In this document: in pieces, positions 17,178 through 25,500 of the stretch
Position numbering within the stretch: the stretch's first letter is position 1
Layout of the letters: each line of letters begins with the position of its first letter
NCBI GenBank assembly: GCA_937960895.1
Contig: CALCJD010000025.1
Span: 1 to 64,000 of the forward strand
Direction of reading: 5' to 3'
DNA: 64,000 nucleotides
Source of the DNA: an uncultured Spartobacteria bacterium
GTDB taxonomy: Bacteria; Verrucomicrobiota; Verrucomicrobiia; Chthoniobacterales; Terrimicrobiaceae
Program-made: the position numbers and the translations under genes
The notes under the pieces: generated by a model
The model's database searches: none
What the model saw: only the letters and a program-made list of their open reading frames with translations
What the model was told of the DNA's origin: nothing

Positions 17178-18524
17178 ATGAAAATGCATTTCCAATTTCC
17201 GAAAAATTTTGTTTGGGGCGTCGCCACCGCCGCGCCGCAGATCGAGGGAGCGGCCTTTGAGGACGGCAAGGGGGAATCCATCTGGGACCGCTACGCACGT
17301 CAGCCCGGCAGGGTGATGAACGGTGACACTCTGGACGTGGCCTGCGATCACTACCACCGCTACAAGCAGGACTTCCGCCTCATGCGCCAACTCGGCGTGA
17401 AGCACTACCGGCTCTCCCTGGCGTGGCCGCGGATCTTCCCCAACGGAGACGGGGCGCTGAACCAAAAGGGTATCGATTTTTACAACCGCCTCATCGACGC
17501 CATGCTCAAGGAGGGCATCACCCCCTGGGTGACGCTCTTCCATTGGGACCTGCCCCAGGCCCTCGAGGACCGCGGGGGGTGGCGCAAACGCGTCGTGCCG
17601 GACGCCTTCCCGGCCTATGCCGCCGCCGCCGTGAAAGCCCTCGGCGACCGGGTGAAAAACTGGATCACCCTCAACGAAATCCGCTGCTTCACGACGCTCG
17701 CACACGGAGACGGCGACAAGGCGCCGGGAACCGTGGAAGCCCGGCAGGTCATCAATCAGACCGTTCACCATGCGCTGCTCTGCCACGGTCACGCCGTCAC
17801 CGCCGTGCGGGAATACGGCGGCCGCGGAGCGCGCGTCGGCCTCACCGACAACCCCGAGATTCCGATACCCGTCACCGAAACACCCGCCGACATCGCCGCG
17901 GCAAAAAAATGGTTCATCGAGCGCAATGCGCACATTCTCGAGCCGATCTACACCGGAAAATACTCCGCAGCGTATCTGAAGCGCTGCGGGGCCGATCGTC
18001 CGATCGTGGAGAAGGGTGACATGGAGCTGATTTCCCAGCCGACGGATTTCCTCGGCCTCAACATCTACATGGGAACCTTTGTCCGCGCCGGCCGGGGCGG
18101 AAAACCCGACGAGCTGGCCTTCCCTCCCGACTACCCGCGCGCGAGTTCCCCGTGGCTCCACATCACACCGCAGGTCATTTACTGGGGCCCGCGGCTGGCG
18201 CAGGAAGTCTACGGGGTGAAGGCGATGTACATCACCGAAAACGGCTGCGGCTACGACAACGAACCCGTGATCAACGGAGAGGTCCTGGACCTCCACCGCC
18301 GCGACCTCGTCCGCAACTACCTCAAGGAACTACATCGCGCCATCTCCGACGGTGTGCCCGTGAAGGGTTATTTCCTGTGGTCGTTCATGGACAACTTCGA
18401 GTGGCAGGACGGCTACACGCGGCGCTTCGGCATCGTCCACACCGACTACCAAACCCAGAAGCGCACCCCGAAACTGAGCGCGCATTGGTACAGCCAGGTC
18501 ATGCGCGAAAACCGCGTGCTGTAG
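17178..18524 (+). CDS. GH1 beta-glucosidase
   Basis: A 448-residue cytosolic family 1 glycosidase, probably hydrolysing cellobiose-like or aryl beta-glucosides. Acid/base E167 is in WITLNEI and nucleophile E354 in YITENGC. The N-terminal FVWGVATAAPQIEGA and the C-terminal YFLWSFMDNFEW are canonical. The general-acid motif reads TLNEI instead of the common TLNEP. No signal peptide is seen. The ATG at 17178 begins the usual MKMHFQFPKNF. It appears monocistronic; the next plus-strand gene is about 8 kb away. Confidence 0.93.
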   Translation: MKMHFQFPKNFVWGVATAAPQIEGAAFEDGKGESIWDRYARQPGRVMNGDTLDVACDHYHRYKQDFRLMRQLGVKHYRLSLAWPRIFPNGDGALNQKGIDFYNRLIDAMLKEGITPWVTLFHWDLPQALEDRGGWRKRVVPDAFPAYAAAAVKALGDRVKNWITLNEIRCFTTLAHGDGDKAPGTVEARQVINQTVHHALLCHGHAVTAVREYGGRGARVGLTDNPEIPIPVTETPADIAAAKKWFIERNAHILEPIYTGKYSAAYLKRCGADRPIVEKGDMELISQPTDFLGLNIYMGTFVRAGRGGKPDELAFPPDYPRASSPWLHITPQVIYWGPRLAQEVYGVKAMYITENGCGYDNEPVINGEVLDLHRRDLVRNYLKELHRAISDGVPVKGYFLWSFMDNFEWQDGYTRRFGIVHTDYQTQKRTPKLSAHWYSQVMRENRVL

Positions 18525-18679
18525 AGCGGCGGATTTTCGCGGGACGTTTGGCAGCCGGTGTCCGGTGTGTGTGGGACCGTTGTGCCCGGATTGTCCCGGG
18601 AGAAAAACGGTGCACGCCGAGACGCGAACTCCCGGCGAGGGTGCCGCAGGGCGGCCGGTTTCCCGCCGGCCGCGGGGGC

Positions 18680-18711
18680 AAAAAAACGGGCGGGTTCGAA
18701 AAACCCGCCCG
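18680..18711 (-). terminator. Rho-independent terminator of the ffh operon
   Basis: On the minus strand a perfect 10-bp GC-rich stem (arms CGGGCGGGTT and AACCCGCCCG, five-base loop) is followed immediately by seven T residues (A-run at 18680-18686 on plus). It sits 40 bases past the stop of the last gene of the ffh-rpsP-khpA-lipoprotein operon. A second, T-less hairpin with 8-bp arms lies just beyond at 18651-18673. Confidence 0.9.
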
Positions 18712-18750
18712 GTTGGGGATAACGGAGAAGTCTGCCGCAGAGGAATCCGC

Positions 18751-18891
18751 CTAGTGGCCGGAGTCCTTGGCCTGACCGGATTCCTTCTGACGCTCGACGG
18801 TTTGTTCGAGCGGATGTTTTTCACACCCGACGCTGCCGAGGACAAAACAGGCGGACACGACGCAGAAAAGAAGAACGAGGGGGTATTTCAT
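18751..18891 (-). CDS. Small lipoprotein in the ffh operon
   Basis: A 46-residue protein: a hydrophobic signal (residues about 3-22) ending in GSVGC, so C23 would be the lipidated cysteine, followed by a short charged tail (EKHPLEQTVERQKESGQ). The lipobox is imperfect (Ser at -3). Its ATG overlaps the khpA stop as ATGA and the strong terminator follows 40 bases later, which makes it a credible last gene of the operon despite its size. In many bacteria trmD and rplS occupy this position after rpsP and the KH gene. Function unknown. Confidence 0.72.
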   Translation of the reverse strand: MKYPLVLLFCVVSACFVLGSVGCEKHPLEQTVERQKESGQAKDSGH

Positions 18892-19118
18892 TCCAGAATT
18901 TCCAATCCCGCCTTGAGGCCCCGCTTGCCGGCGGAGGCGTTCAGGAGGGTGCGCAGAGCCTGAATGGTGTGGCCGCTTTTGCCAATCACTTTCGGCACGT
19001 CGGATTTGCGCAACGCCAGATGAAAGACCACGCGGTCGGGTGTTTCCGTTTTGGTGAGGACCACGTCGTCCGGAAACTCGACAAGCTGGCCGATGACGAA
19101 GCGCAGGAATTGCTCCAT
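18888..19118 (-). CDS. khpA: KH-domain RNA-binding protein (KhpA/YlqC family)
   Basis: A 76-residue single KH-domain protein expected to bind RNA in the cytosol; homologues act in RNA metabolism and, with KhpB, in cell-size control. The KH signature GKSG appears in VIGKSGHTIQALRTL. The length equals the family norm. The start at 19118 (MEQFLRFVIGQLVEFP) is typical. Translationally coupled to the lipoprotein gene downstream by ATGA overlap and 16 bases from rpsP upstream, within the ffh operon. Confidence 0.92.
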   Translation of the reverse strand: MEQFLRFVIGQLVEFPDDVVLTKTETPDRVVFHLALRKSDVPKVIGKSGHTIQALRTLLNASAGKRGLKAGLEILE

Positions 19119-19134
19119 GCGGCCCGACGCCGCC

Positions 19135-19386
19135 TCAGGCGGCGACCTTCTTCTTGGCTTTGTTGATGATGCTGCCGACGGTCTGCGAGGGCTGCGCACC
19201 GACGCTCAGCCAGTACTCGGCCCGATCCAGCTGGAGCGTGTAGTTTTCGTCCTTCTGCTTCGGATCGTAGGTGCCGATGATCTCAATGAAACGACCGTCC
19301 CGCGGGCTGCGCTTATCAGCCACGACGATCTTGTAGTACGGATGGTTCCGCGCGCCCTCGCGGCGGAGTCGAATTGCCACTGCCAT
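19135..19386 (-). CDS. rpsP: 30S ribosomal protein bS16
   Basis: An 83-residue ribosomal protein of the small subunit, important for 30S assembly. The sequence MAVAIRLRREGARNHPYYK followed by IVVADKRSPRDGRFIE is diagnostic. The basic tail NKAKKKVAA is typical. It lies between ffh and khpA, 50 bases downstream of ffh, in the order ffh-rpsP-khpA seen in many bacteria. Confidence 0.98.
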   Translation of the reverse strand: MAVAIRLRREGARNHPYYKIVVADKRSPRDGRFIEIIGTYDPKQKDENYTLQLDRAEYWLSVGAQPSQTVGSIINKAKKKVAA

Positions 19387-19436
19387 GTTTAGTTCGTGTT
19401 GATTGTGTTTTTTGCGGCCGGGTCGGCCAGTTTTTT

Positions 19437-20774
19437 CTATTTCAGTCCAGGGAGGCCGATTCCAGCCCGGCTCGCCTGGGCAAGCATCTTCTTCAGCTTG
19501 CCCGTATTTTTCATCATCTTGCGCATCTGGGAGAAGCGCAGGATGAGGTTGTTCACCTCGGTGACGGTGGTGCCGCTCCCCCGGGCGACCCGTTGGCGGC
19601 GGCGCGCGTTCAGGATGTCCGGACGCGCCCGCTCCTGCGGGGTCATGGAGAGAATGATCGCCTCCACCCGTTTGAGCTGCCCCTCGTCTATCGAGGAACC
19701 TTTTAGCTTATCCATCCCCGGCAACATGCCAAGGATATTTTCAAGAGGGCCCATCCGCCGGAGCATTTTGAACTGCTGGAGGAAGTCGTTCAGGTCGAAG
19801 GAGGCCGTGCGCAGTTTTTCCTCCATGCGGCGGGCGTCCTCCTCGGTGATGGCCTCGGCGGCCTTCTCCACCAGGCTGACCACGTCGCCCATGCCGAGGA
19901 TGCGTCCGGCGAGGCGGTCGGGGTAAAAGGGTTCGAACTGGTCGATTTTTTCCCCGACGCCGGCGAATTTGATGGGTTGTTTGGTGACCTCGCGCAGGGA
20001 AAGGGCCGCGCCGCCCCGGGCGTCGCCGTCCAGTTTGGTCAGGATGATGCCGGTGAGGCCGAGGGCGTTGTGGAAATGTTCGGCCACGCTGACCGCCTGC
20101 TGGCCGGTGGCCGCGTCGCAGACGAGCAGGACTTCCTGGGGATTGAGGAGTTCCTTCAGGCGCTTGAGTTCCTGGACAAGGGGTTCGTCGATTTCCTGGC
20201 GTCCGGCGGTGTCAAAAATCTGCACATTGCCGCCCTGCTGGTCGCACCAGGCGACGGCCTCCCGGCCGACCTTGAGCACGTCGGTTTCGCCGGCCCGGGG
20301 TTGGAAAACGGGCACGCCGATCTGGTCGCCCAGGGTGGCGAGTTGGGCGATGGCCGCCGGGCGATGGAGGTCGCAGGCGATCAGGAGGGGGTTGCGGCCT
20401 TGGGATTTCAGCCAGCGGGCGAGCTTGGCCGAGGAGGTGGTTTTTCCCGCACCGTTGAGACCGACAACCAGAATGCGGGCCGGCTTGGAAAGATCGAGGG
20501 GGGCGGCGTCTCCCCCGAGGAGGGTGGTCAGTTCGTCGTGGAAAATTTTGACGATCTGCTGTCCGGGCGTGACGCTGCGGAGCACCTCCTCGCCGAGGGC
20601 CTTGGCCTTGACCCGGGCAATGAAGTCACGGGCGACCTGGAAATGGACATCCGCCTCGAGCAGGGCCATGCGCACCTCGCGCAGGGCATCGGAGATGTTC
20701 TGCTCGCTGATGCGGCCGTGTCCGCGGAGGTCCTTGAAGACGTCCTGAAGTTTGTCGGAAAGTCGGGAAAACAT
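19437..20774 (-). CDS. ffh: Signal recognition particle GTPase Ffh
   Basis: Binds signal peptides of nascent membrane proteins and, with 4.5S RNA and FtsY, delivers ribosomes to the translocon. The 445 residues comprise the N domain, the GTPase G domain (GLNGAGKTTSSAKLA P-loop, DTAGRQEIDEPL, TKLDGDARGGAALS) and the M domain (residues about 300-440). The protein ends soon after the signal-peptide-binding helices, without a long methionine-rich tail. A candidate promoter lies 70-97 bases upstream. First gene of the operon. Confidence 0.98.
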   Translation of the reverse strand: MFSRLSDKLQDVFKDLRGHGRISEQNISDALREVRMALLEADVHFQVARDFIARVKAKALGEEVLRSVTPGQQIVKIFHDELTTLLGGDAAPLDLSKPARILVVGLNGAGKTTSSAKLARWLKSQGRNPLLIACDLHRPAAIAQLATLGDQIGVPVFQPRAGETDVLKVGREAVAWCDQQGGNVQIFDTAGRQEIDEPLVQELKRLKELLNPQEVLLVCDAATGQQAVSVAEHFHNALGLTGIILTKLDGDARGGAALSLREVTKQPIKFAGVGEKIDQFEPFYPDRLAGRILGMGDVVSLVEKAAEAITEEDARRMEEKLRTASFDLNDFLQQFKMLRRMGPLENILGMLPGMDKLKGSSIDEGQLKRVEAIILSMTPQERARPDILNARRRQRVARGSGTTVTEVNNLILRFSQMRKMMKNTGKLKKMLAQASRAGIGLPGLK

Positions 20775-20843
20775 GATGAAATGGCGGGTGCCGGTAAAAA
20801 ATCCCCTTTGCTGCCGCCGGGGACGCTCGCCGGACCACCCGTA

Positions 20844-20871
20844 GCTATACGTGCCGGACGTGGAAAATCAA
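20844..20871 (-). promoter_or_regulatory. Sigma70-like promoter for the ffh operon
   Basis: On the minus strand, TTGATT and TATAGC are separated by 16 bases. This is a fair match to -35 and -10 consensus, in a short AT-rich patch amid GC-rich DNA and about 70 bases before the ffh ATG. Confidence 0.5.
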
Positions 20872-20957
20872 TGAGTCATCCGTCCGGCCGGTTTCCCGTC
20901 CCGGCCCGCCCATCAATTTTCGGGGGCGGTTCCCTTTTCCCCCAGCGGTCCCGCTTC

Positions 20958-22550
20958 TCAGTGTGCGGCGGCCTTTTCCGCCCCGAGGCCGGTCTGCGAT
21001 CGCACGCTGAGCTCCGCGAATTTTTCCTCCGCGCCCGGTTCGGGGGCGGAGAGGACGGTCCCCAGCCAGGAGGCGAGAAAACCGAGCGGGATGCTGACGA
21101 GGCCGGGGTTGGTGAGCGGAAAAACGGGGTCCTTCGGGAAAAGGCCGTTTTTGCTCAGCAGGATGAGAATGATGGACGAGGCCAGGCCGACGGCCAGGCC
21201 GGAGCAGGCGCCCACGGTGTTGAAGCGTTTCCAGAAGACCGAAAACAGAATGACCGGCAGGTTGGCCGAGGCGGCGACCGAGAAGGCCAGCCCCACGAGC
21301 ATGGCGGCGTTCACGCTGGATCCGAGGAGGATGGCGAGGGCGATGCTGATGGCGCCGACAAAAAACGCGGTGATGCGGGCCACCTTGACCTCCTCGCCGG
21401 GCCGGGTTTCGCGTCCGTGATGCAGCACGTTCGAGTAGAAATCATGGGCGAACGACGTGCTCGCGCTCATGGTCAGGCCGGCGACCACGGCCAGGATGGT
21501 GGCGAAGGCGACCGCGCTGATGAAGGCGAAGAAAAGCTCCCCGCCAAGCACCTTGGCCAGAATGGGGGCCACCATGTTGCCGTTGGGCACGCCCTTGGAG
21601 TCGACCGGGATGTCCGACATGCTCAGGATGGTGGCGGCGCCGAATCCGAAAAAGGTCGTCAGGATGTAAAAGACGCCGATGATTCCCGTGGCCCAGACCA
21701 CGCTGGAGCGCGCGGTCTGCGCGTCGGGCACGGTGTAGAAGCGCACGAGAATGTGCGGCAGGCCCGCCGTGCCGAGGACCAGTCCAAAGGCCAGCGAGGT
21801 GAAATCCCAGGCGCCCCACGGGTTTTTCGCGGAGGCCCCGTAGGCGAGTCCGGGATCGAGCAGGTTGACCGGCGGCTTGCTGCCGGCGTAGGTGGCCGCG
21901 GAAACCGAATCGAAAAACTGGCCGATGTTGAACCCATGCTTGCCGAGCACCATCACGCTCAGGGCAAAGGCGCCGGCGATCAGCAGGACCGCCTTGATGA
22001 TCTGCACCCAGGTCGTGGCCAGCATGCCGCCAAACACCACATAAACCAGCATGAGCGCGCCGACGCCGATCACCGCGGGGGCGAAGGGAATGCCGATGAG
22101 TTGTTCGATGATGCCCCCGGCGCCCACCATCTGGGCGATCATGTAAAACGTGGACACCGTCAGCGTGCTGAGCGCCGCCAGGGCCCGCACGGGACGGGCC
22201 TTCAGCCGGTAGGCCAGCAGGTCGGCCATGGTGTACTTGCCGGCATTGCGCAGCGGCTCGGCCACCAGGAAGAGCACCGTCAGATAGGCCACCAGAAAGC
22301 CCACCGAATACATGAAACCGTCGTAGCCCTTCAGGCAGATGATCCCCGAAATGCCGAGGAAGCTGGCGGCGCTCATGTAGTCGCCGGCCACGGCCAGGCC
22401 GTTCTGCCAGCCCTTGATCGAGCGGCCGGCGGCGAAGTAGGCCGAGGACCCCGTGGCCTTGCGCGCGCTGTAGTAGGTGATGACCAGGGTGACGGCCACA
22501 AAAGCGAGGAACATCCCCAGGGCCGGGGTGATTTGCAGGGCGAAAAGCAT
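20958..22550 (-). CDS. actP: Cation/acetate symporter-type transporter (SSS family)
   Basis: Inner-membrane solute:sodium symporter of 530 residues with about 13 membrane spans. Family features include YMSAASFLGISG in an early span, YRLKARPVRALAAL, and GTAGLPHILVRFYTVPDA, a signature of ActP-type acetate/glycolate permeases. The MSASTSFAHDFY motif follows. It is preceded four bases upstream by a DUF485 gene, the usual partner (yjcH-actP in E. coli). Substrate is probably acetate or another short monocarboxylate, but this is inferred from family and context; no acs gene is in the window. Confidence 0.9.
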   Translation of the reverse strand: MLFALQITPALGMFLAFVAVTLVITYYSARKATGSSAYFAAGRSIKGWQNGLAVAGDYMSAASFLGISGIICLKGYDGFMYSVGFLVAYLTVLFLVAEPLRNAGKYTMADLLAYRLKARPVRALAALSTLTVSTFYMIAQMVGAGGIIEQLIGIPFAPAVIGVGALMLVYVVFGGMLATTWVQIIKAVLLIAGAFALSVMVLGKHGFNIGQFFDSVSAATYAGSKPPVNLLDPGLAYGASAKNPWGAWDFTSLAFGLVLGTAGLPHILVRFYTVPDAQTARSSVVWATGIIGVFYILTTFFGFGAATILSMSDIPVDSKGVPNGNMVAPILAKVLGGELFFAFISAVAFATILAVVAGLTMSASTSFAHDFYSNVLHHGRETRPGEEVKVARITAFFVGAISIALAILLGSSVNAAMLVGLAFSVAASANLPVILFSVFWKRFNTVGACSGLAVGLASSIILILLSKNGLFPKDPVFPLTNPGLVSIPLGFLASWLGTVLSAPEPGAEEKFAELSVRSQTGLGAEKAAAH

Positions 22551-22554
22551 GGGC

Positions 22555-22980
22555 TCAGCGGTGTTTGAATTTGGCGAGCAGGGCGGCGTTCATGGCGTCC
22601 CACCGGCGTGAGGCCCGGACGTAAAGAACACAGAGCACACCGGTCATGACAAATTGGGATAGGGCAAACAGATAGGCCCAGTTCACCGCACCCCAGACCG
22701 GACGCTTCATGACGTCGGGGAAAAATCCGACCAGCACCGGCAGGGTCATGTAATAGACCAGAAAGAAGATCGTTCCCGGGATGATGAAGCGTTTTTTGGC
22801 CCGGAGCAGGGCGTGAAAATCGGGATCGCGGGCGATGGCGCCCCAGTCGACCGGATCGGGATCTTCGCTCGCCGTCAATTCATGGGCGGGTTTGGGACCC
22901 GTGCGTCCAAGCGGAGTGATGTCCGTGGGAGCGCCAATTTCCGGCGTGAAGTCGGGATTGTTGGGGTCATCGGGGGACAT
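22555..22980 (-). CDS. DUF485 membrane protein (YjcH-like)
   Basis: A 141-residue inner-membrane protein with an N-terminal hydrophilic region (about 60 residues, longer than in E. coli YjcH), the DUF485 phrase DPDFHALLRAKKRFIIPGTI, and two membrane spans. DUF485 proteins nearly always precede an ActP-type symporter, as here with a four-base gap, and may be an accessory subunit. The start at 22980 is the last ATG before the divergent GC-rich stretch. Its exact biochemical role is unknown for the family. Confidence 0.88.
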   Translation of the reverse strand: MSPDDPNNPDFTPEIGAPTDITPLGRTGPKPAHELTASEDPDPVDWGAIARDPDFHALLRAKKRFIIPGTIFFLVYYMTLPVLVGFFPDVMKRPVWGAVNWAYLFALSQFVMTGVLCVLYVRASRRWDAMNAALLAKFKHR

Positions 22981-23105
22981 GGGGCGACTGAAATAGAGAA
23001 AAGCCCCCCGCGCTGTCGAGCCTATTGCCGGATGGGCGCAGGGAAGGCGGCGCTTTTCTTCCGGGGATGGCCGGGCGATCCGCAGGCGCCCGCGGGCGCG
23101 GCGGC

Positions 23106-24212
23106 CTATTCGACTTCGCGCTTCGAGAAGAGGCGGACGAACCGCTCGCGGAGGGTTTGTCCGAGCGTTTCGGGAACCGTCAGCCGCCGCGTCCATTCGA
23201 GGAACGGCCGTTCGATGGCGATCCAGGAAAGCCAGGCCACGCCCACGCAGGCGAAGGTCAGCAGCGCACAGCGCAGGATGTCGTGGGCTTCGACGGTGAT
23301 CCCGATCCGGTCGAGCAGCGGACCGAAGGCGTAGGAGACCAGCAGATGCCAGACATAGACGCCGTAGCTGACCCGGCCGATGTTGACGAGGGGACGGAAA
23401 CAAAAGATGCGCACCACCGGGGCGCTCAGGTTTTGCAGGAGAATGATGAGCAGAAAGGCCAGGGTGATCGTTTCGAGCGAATCGATGAAGGCGAGTCCGA
23501 GGTGACCGGTTCCCTCCAGGTAGCGCAGCTTGCGCGCCACCAGCCAGCAGCCCACCGCGGTGACCGTGGCGAGCGCCATCCAGCGGGGCGAAACCAGTAC
23601 GCGATCCTGGTGACGGACCATCAGCCAGGCCACCAGGGCGCCGGCGGCAAAGGCGTCCAGGGAAGCCGGCAGCATGAACCAGCGGAAGAAATCCGACGAA
23701 TTCGCCTCCAGACAGCTCGCCCGAAAAACGGCGGCTCCCGCAAAAAGGATGAGGAAGGCCGTGGGCAGCAGCCGGCTGGGCAGGAACAGGATCAGCGGCC
23801 AGAGAAAATAAAATTGTTCCTGCACCGAAAGCGACCAAAGGTGGGAAAGGGATCCGGACCAGTCGCCGTTGGCCACCATCTGGAAATTTGTGGCGAAGGC
23901 GGCATGCCATCCGAGCCCGGTCCGGAATTCCTCCAGCCCCGCCACCCAGCCGACCAGCAACATCAGATACAGCGCGGGCAGCAGCCGGGCCAGACGCCGG
24001 GCATGGTAACTCACCATCTGCACCGGCCCCATCGTCCGTTTCATCAACGAACGGGTAATCAGATAACCGCTGAGCAGAAAAAAAATGCTGGGGGCGATCG
24101 GTCCGATGTCCAGCCAGCCCGGCAGATGCAGGCCGTAATGATGCCAGATCACGAACAAAATGGCTGCGCCACGCAGGCCGTCGAGTTGGGGCAGGCGGTC
24201 GGAGGCGCTCAT
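23106..24212 (-). CDS. Acyltransferase-3 family membrane protein (OafA/YrhL-like)
   Basis: A 368-residue inner-membrane protein with about ten spans that probably O-acylates a cell-surface polysaccharide, lipid or exported glycan. The N-terminus LPQLDGLRGAAILFVIWHH carries the family's LRG and the conserved histidines, and RLARLLPALYLM is the conserved R-x-x-R segment. No SGNH hydrolase domain is fused at the C-terminus. A GC-rich 14-bp palindrome lies just downstream (23086-23099). The acceptor cannot be predicted; no obvious glycan-biosynthesis cluster adjoins it. Confidence 0.9.
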   Translation of the reverse strand: MSASDRLPQLDGLRGAAILFVIWHHYGLHLPGWLDIGPIAPSIFFLLSGYLITRSLMKRTMGPVQMVSYHARRLARLLPALYLMLLVGWVAGLEEFRTGLGWHAAFATNFQMVANGDWSGSLSHLWSLSVQEQFYFLWPLILFLPSRLLPTAFLILFAGAAVFRASCLEANSSDFFRWFMLPASLDAFAAGALVAWLMVRHQDRVLVSPRWMALATVTAVGCWLVARKLRYLEGTGHLGLAFIDSLETITLAFLLIILLQNLSAPVVRIFCFRPLVNIGRVSYGVYVWHLLVSYAFGPLLDRIGITVEAHDILRCALLTFACVGVAWLSWIAIERPFLEWTRRLTVPETLGQTLRERFVRLFSKREVE

Positions 24213-24417
24213 CTTGCGAAAGGTAGACGTGGCATCAACGTGGAATATTCAGAAATAGAGCAGGAAAAATGCCCGACGGGAGAAAAATCGCATGGCCCGT
24301 GCGCCGGACGGGTGGCGGAAAGGGGCTTTCGGGAAAGGAGGGGATAATTACTGTTAAGCAGCTGTTTGTAAGGAACTTGTGATGGATTATCGGCTTTCCC
24401 GGCCTCCCCGCCGCCCC

Positions 24418-25500
24418 TCAAAGATACACCCTTTTCACCCGGGGGCCGAGTCCGGTGAAGATGTGCCAGGCGATGGTTTCCGCCTGGTCGGCGAGGTCGC
24501 GGGCGAGAATTTCCTCCAGTCCCTGACGTCCGATGAGCACGGCTTCCGAGCCCGGATGGACGTTTTCCATCCCGGTCACATCGACGAGGATCTGGTCCAT
24601 CGTGACCCGCCCCACGACCGGACAGCGCCGGCCGTTGATCAAAACCTGCGCGCCCCGGTTGGAAGCCTGGCGCGGATAGCCGTCCGCATACCCCACGCCC
24701 AGCGCGGCGATCCGGCTGGGGCGATTGGTGAAATATGTTCGCCCATAACTCACGCTGCGCCCCGGTCCGACGTCCCGCACCAGGAGGACGCGGGTTTTCC
24801 AGGTGAGGGCGGGGCGCAGGAGCGCCTGGTGCTGCGCCGGATAGGCGCTGCCGTAGAGCATCAGTCCCGGCCGGACGAGATCGTGGGCATGAGTCGGAAA
24901 TTCCAGGATGCCGCCGCTGGCCAGGGCATGAATCCGGGCGCCCGGAGCGAGCCGGCGAAATTCGGCCGACAGCGCGGCAAAAGTTTCCAGCTGTTCCCGG
25001 GTGAAGGCGGCGTCTTCGTCGGCGGACGGCAGGTGGGTCGAGATGCTGTGCAGCACCACCTCGGGCATCTGGGCCAGGATGGCGACGGTTTTCAGGGCCT
25101 CCTCCTGCCAGCACCCGATGCGTCCCATGCCGGTGTCGATTTTCAGATTCACCCGACCGCCGCGGAATTCCGCCGCCTCCGCCACGCTGGAGACGGTGGC
25201 GATGAACCCGCACGCCACCACCTCGCGTCGTTCCGCGGGCAGCGCCGGACTGAGCAGCAGGATGTCGCGGCCGAGGTCGGCGATTTCCCGGGCCTCCCCG
25301 AGGTTGGCCACGCCGAAAAAATCCACGTCGCCGGCGAGGGCTTCCACGACCGGCCTTGCGCCATGCCCGTAGGCATTGGCCTTGACCACGGCGACGATGC
25401 CGGCGGCCGGACCGATCCGCTGCCGGACGACGTCCACATTGTGACGGATGGCGGTCAGGTCGATTTCCGCCCAGGTGTGAACTTCGGGCGGGACGGTCAT
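24418..25500 (-). CDS. alr: Alanine racemase
   Basis: PLP-dependent enzyme making D-alanine for peptidoglycan. The 360 residues show the PLP lysine K40 in VVKANAYGHG, the RPGLMLYGS loop, and GYADGYPR with VGRVTMDQILVDVT in the C-terminal domain; the catalytic tyrosine is probably in VSYGRTY. Its ATG at 25500 overlaps the stop of the upstream gene (ATGA), so the two are probably coupled. The 205 bases between its stop and the acyltransferase gene show no strong terminator. Confidence 0.97.
   Translation of the reverse strand: MTVPPEVHTWAEIDLTAIRHNVDVVRQRIGPAAGIVAVVKANAYGHGARPVVEALAGDVDFFGVANLGEAREIADLGRDILLLSPALPAERREVVACGFIATVSSVAEAAEFRGGRVNLKIDTGMGRIGCWQEEALKTVAILAQMPEVVLHSISTHLPSADEDAAFTREQLETFAALSAEFRRLAPGARIHALASGGILEFPTHAHDLVRPGLMLYGSAYPAQHQALLRPALTWKTRVLLVRDVGPGRSVSYGRTYFTNRPSRIAALGVGYADGYPRQASNRGAQVLINGRRCPVVGRVTMDQILVDVTGMENVHPGSEAVLIGRQGLEEILARDLADQAETIAWHIFTGLGPRVKRVYL

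Noticed and set aside
18687..18711. GGGTTCGAAAAACCC looked like a tRNA T-arm
   Set aside because: No acceptor, D or anticodon arms and no CCA. The stem plus T-run is explained as a terminator.
19977..22568. An 863-residue plus-strand open frame
   Set aside because: It lies opposite ffh and the symporter gene, both secure. The translation is Gly/Gln/His-rich low-complexity sequence typical of antisense frames.
24213..24417. AT-richer stretch in the 205-base gap below alr as a promoter or riboswitch
   Set aside because: No convincing -35/-10 pair or conserved riboswitch core is visible.
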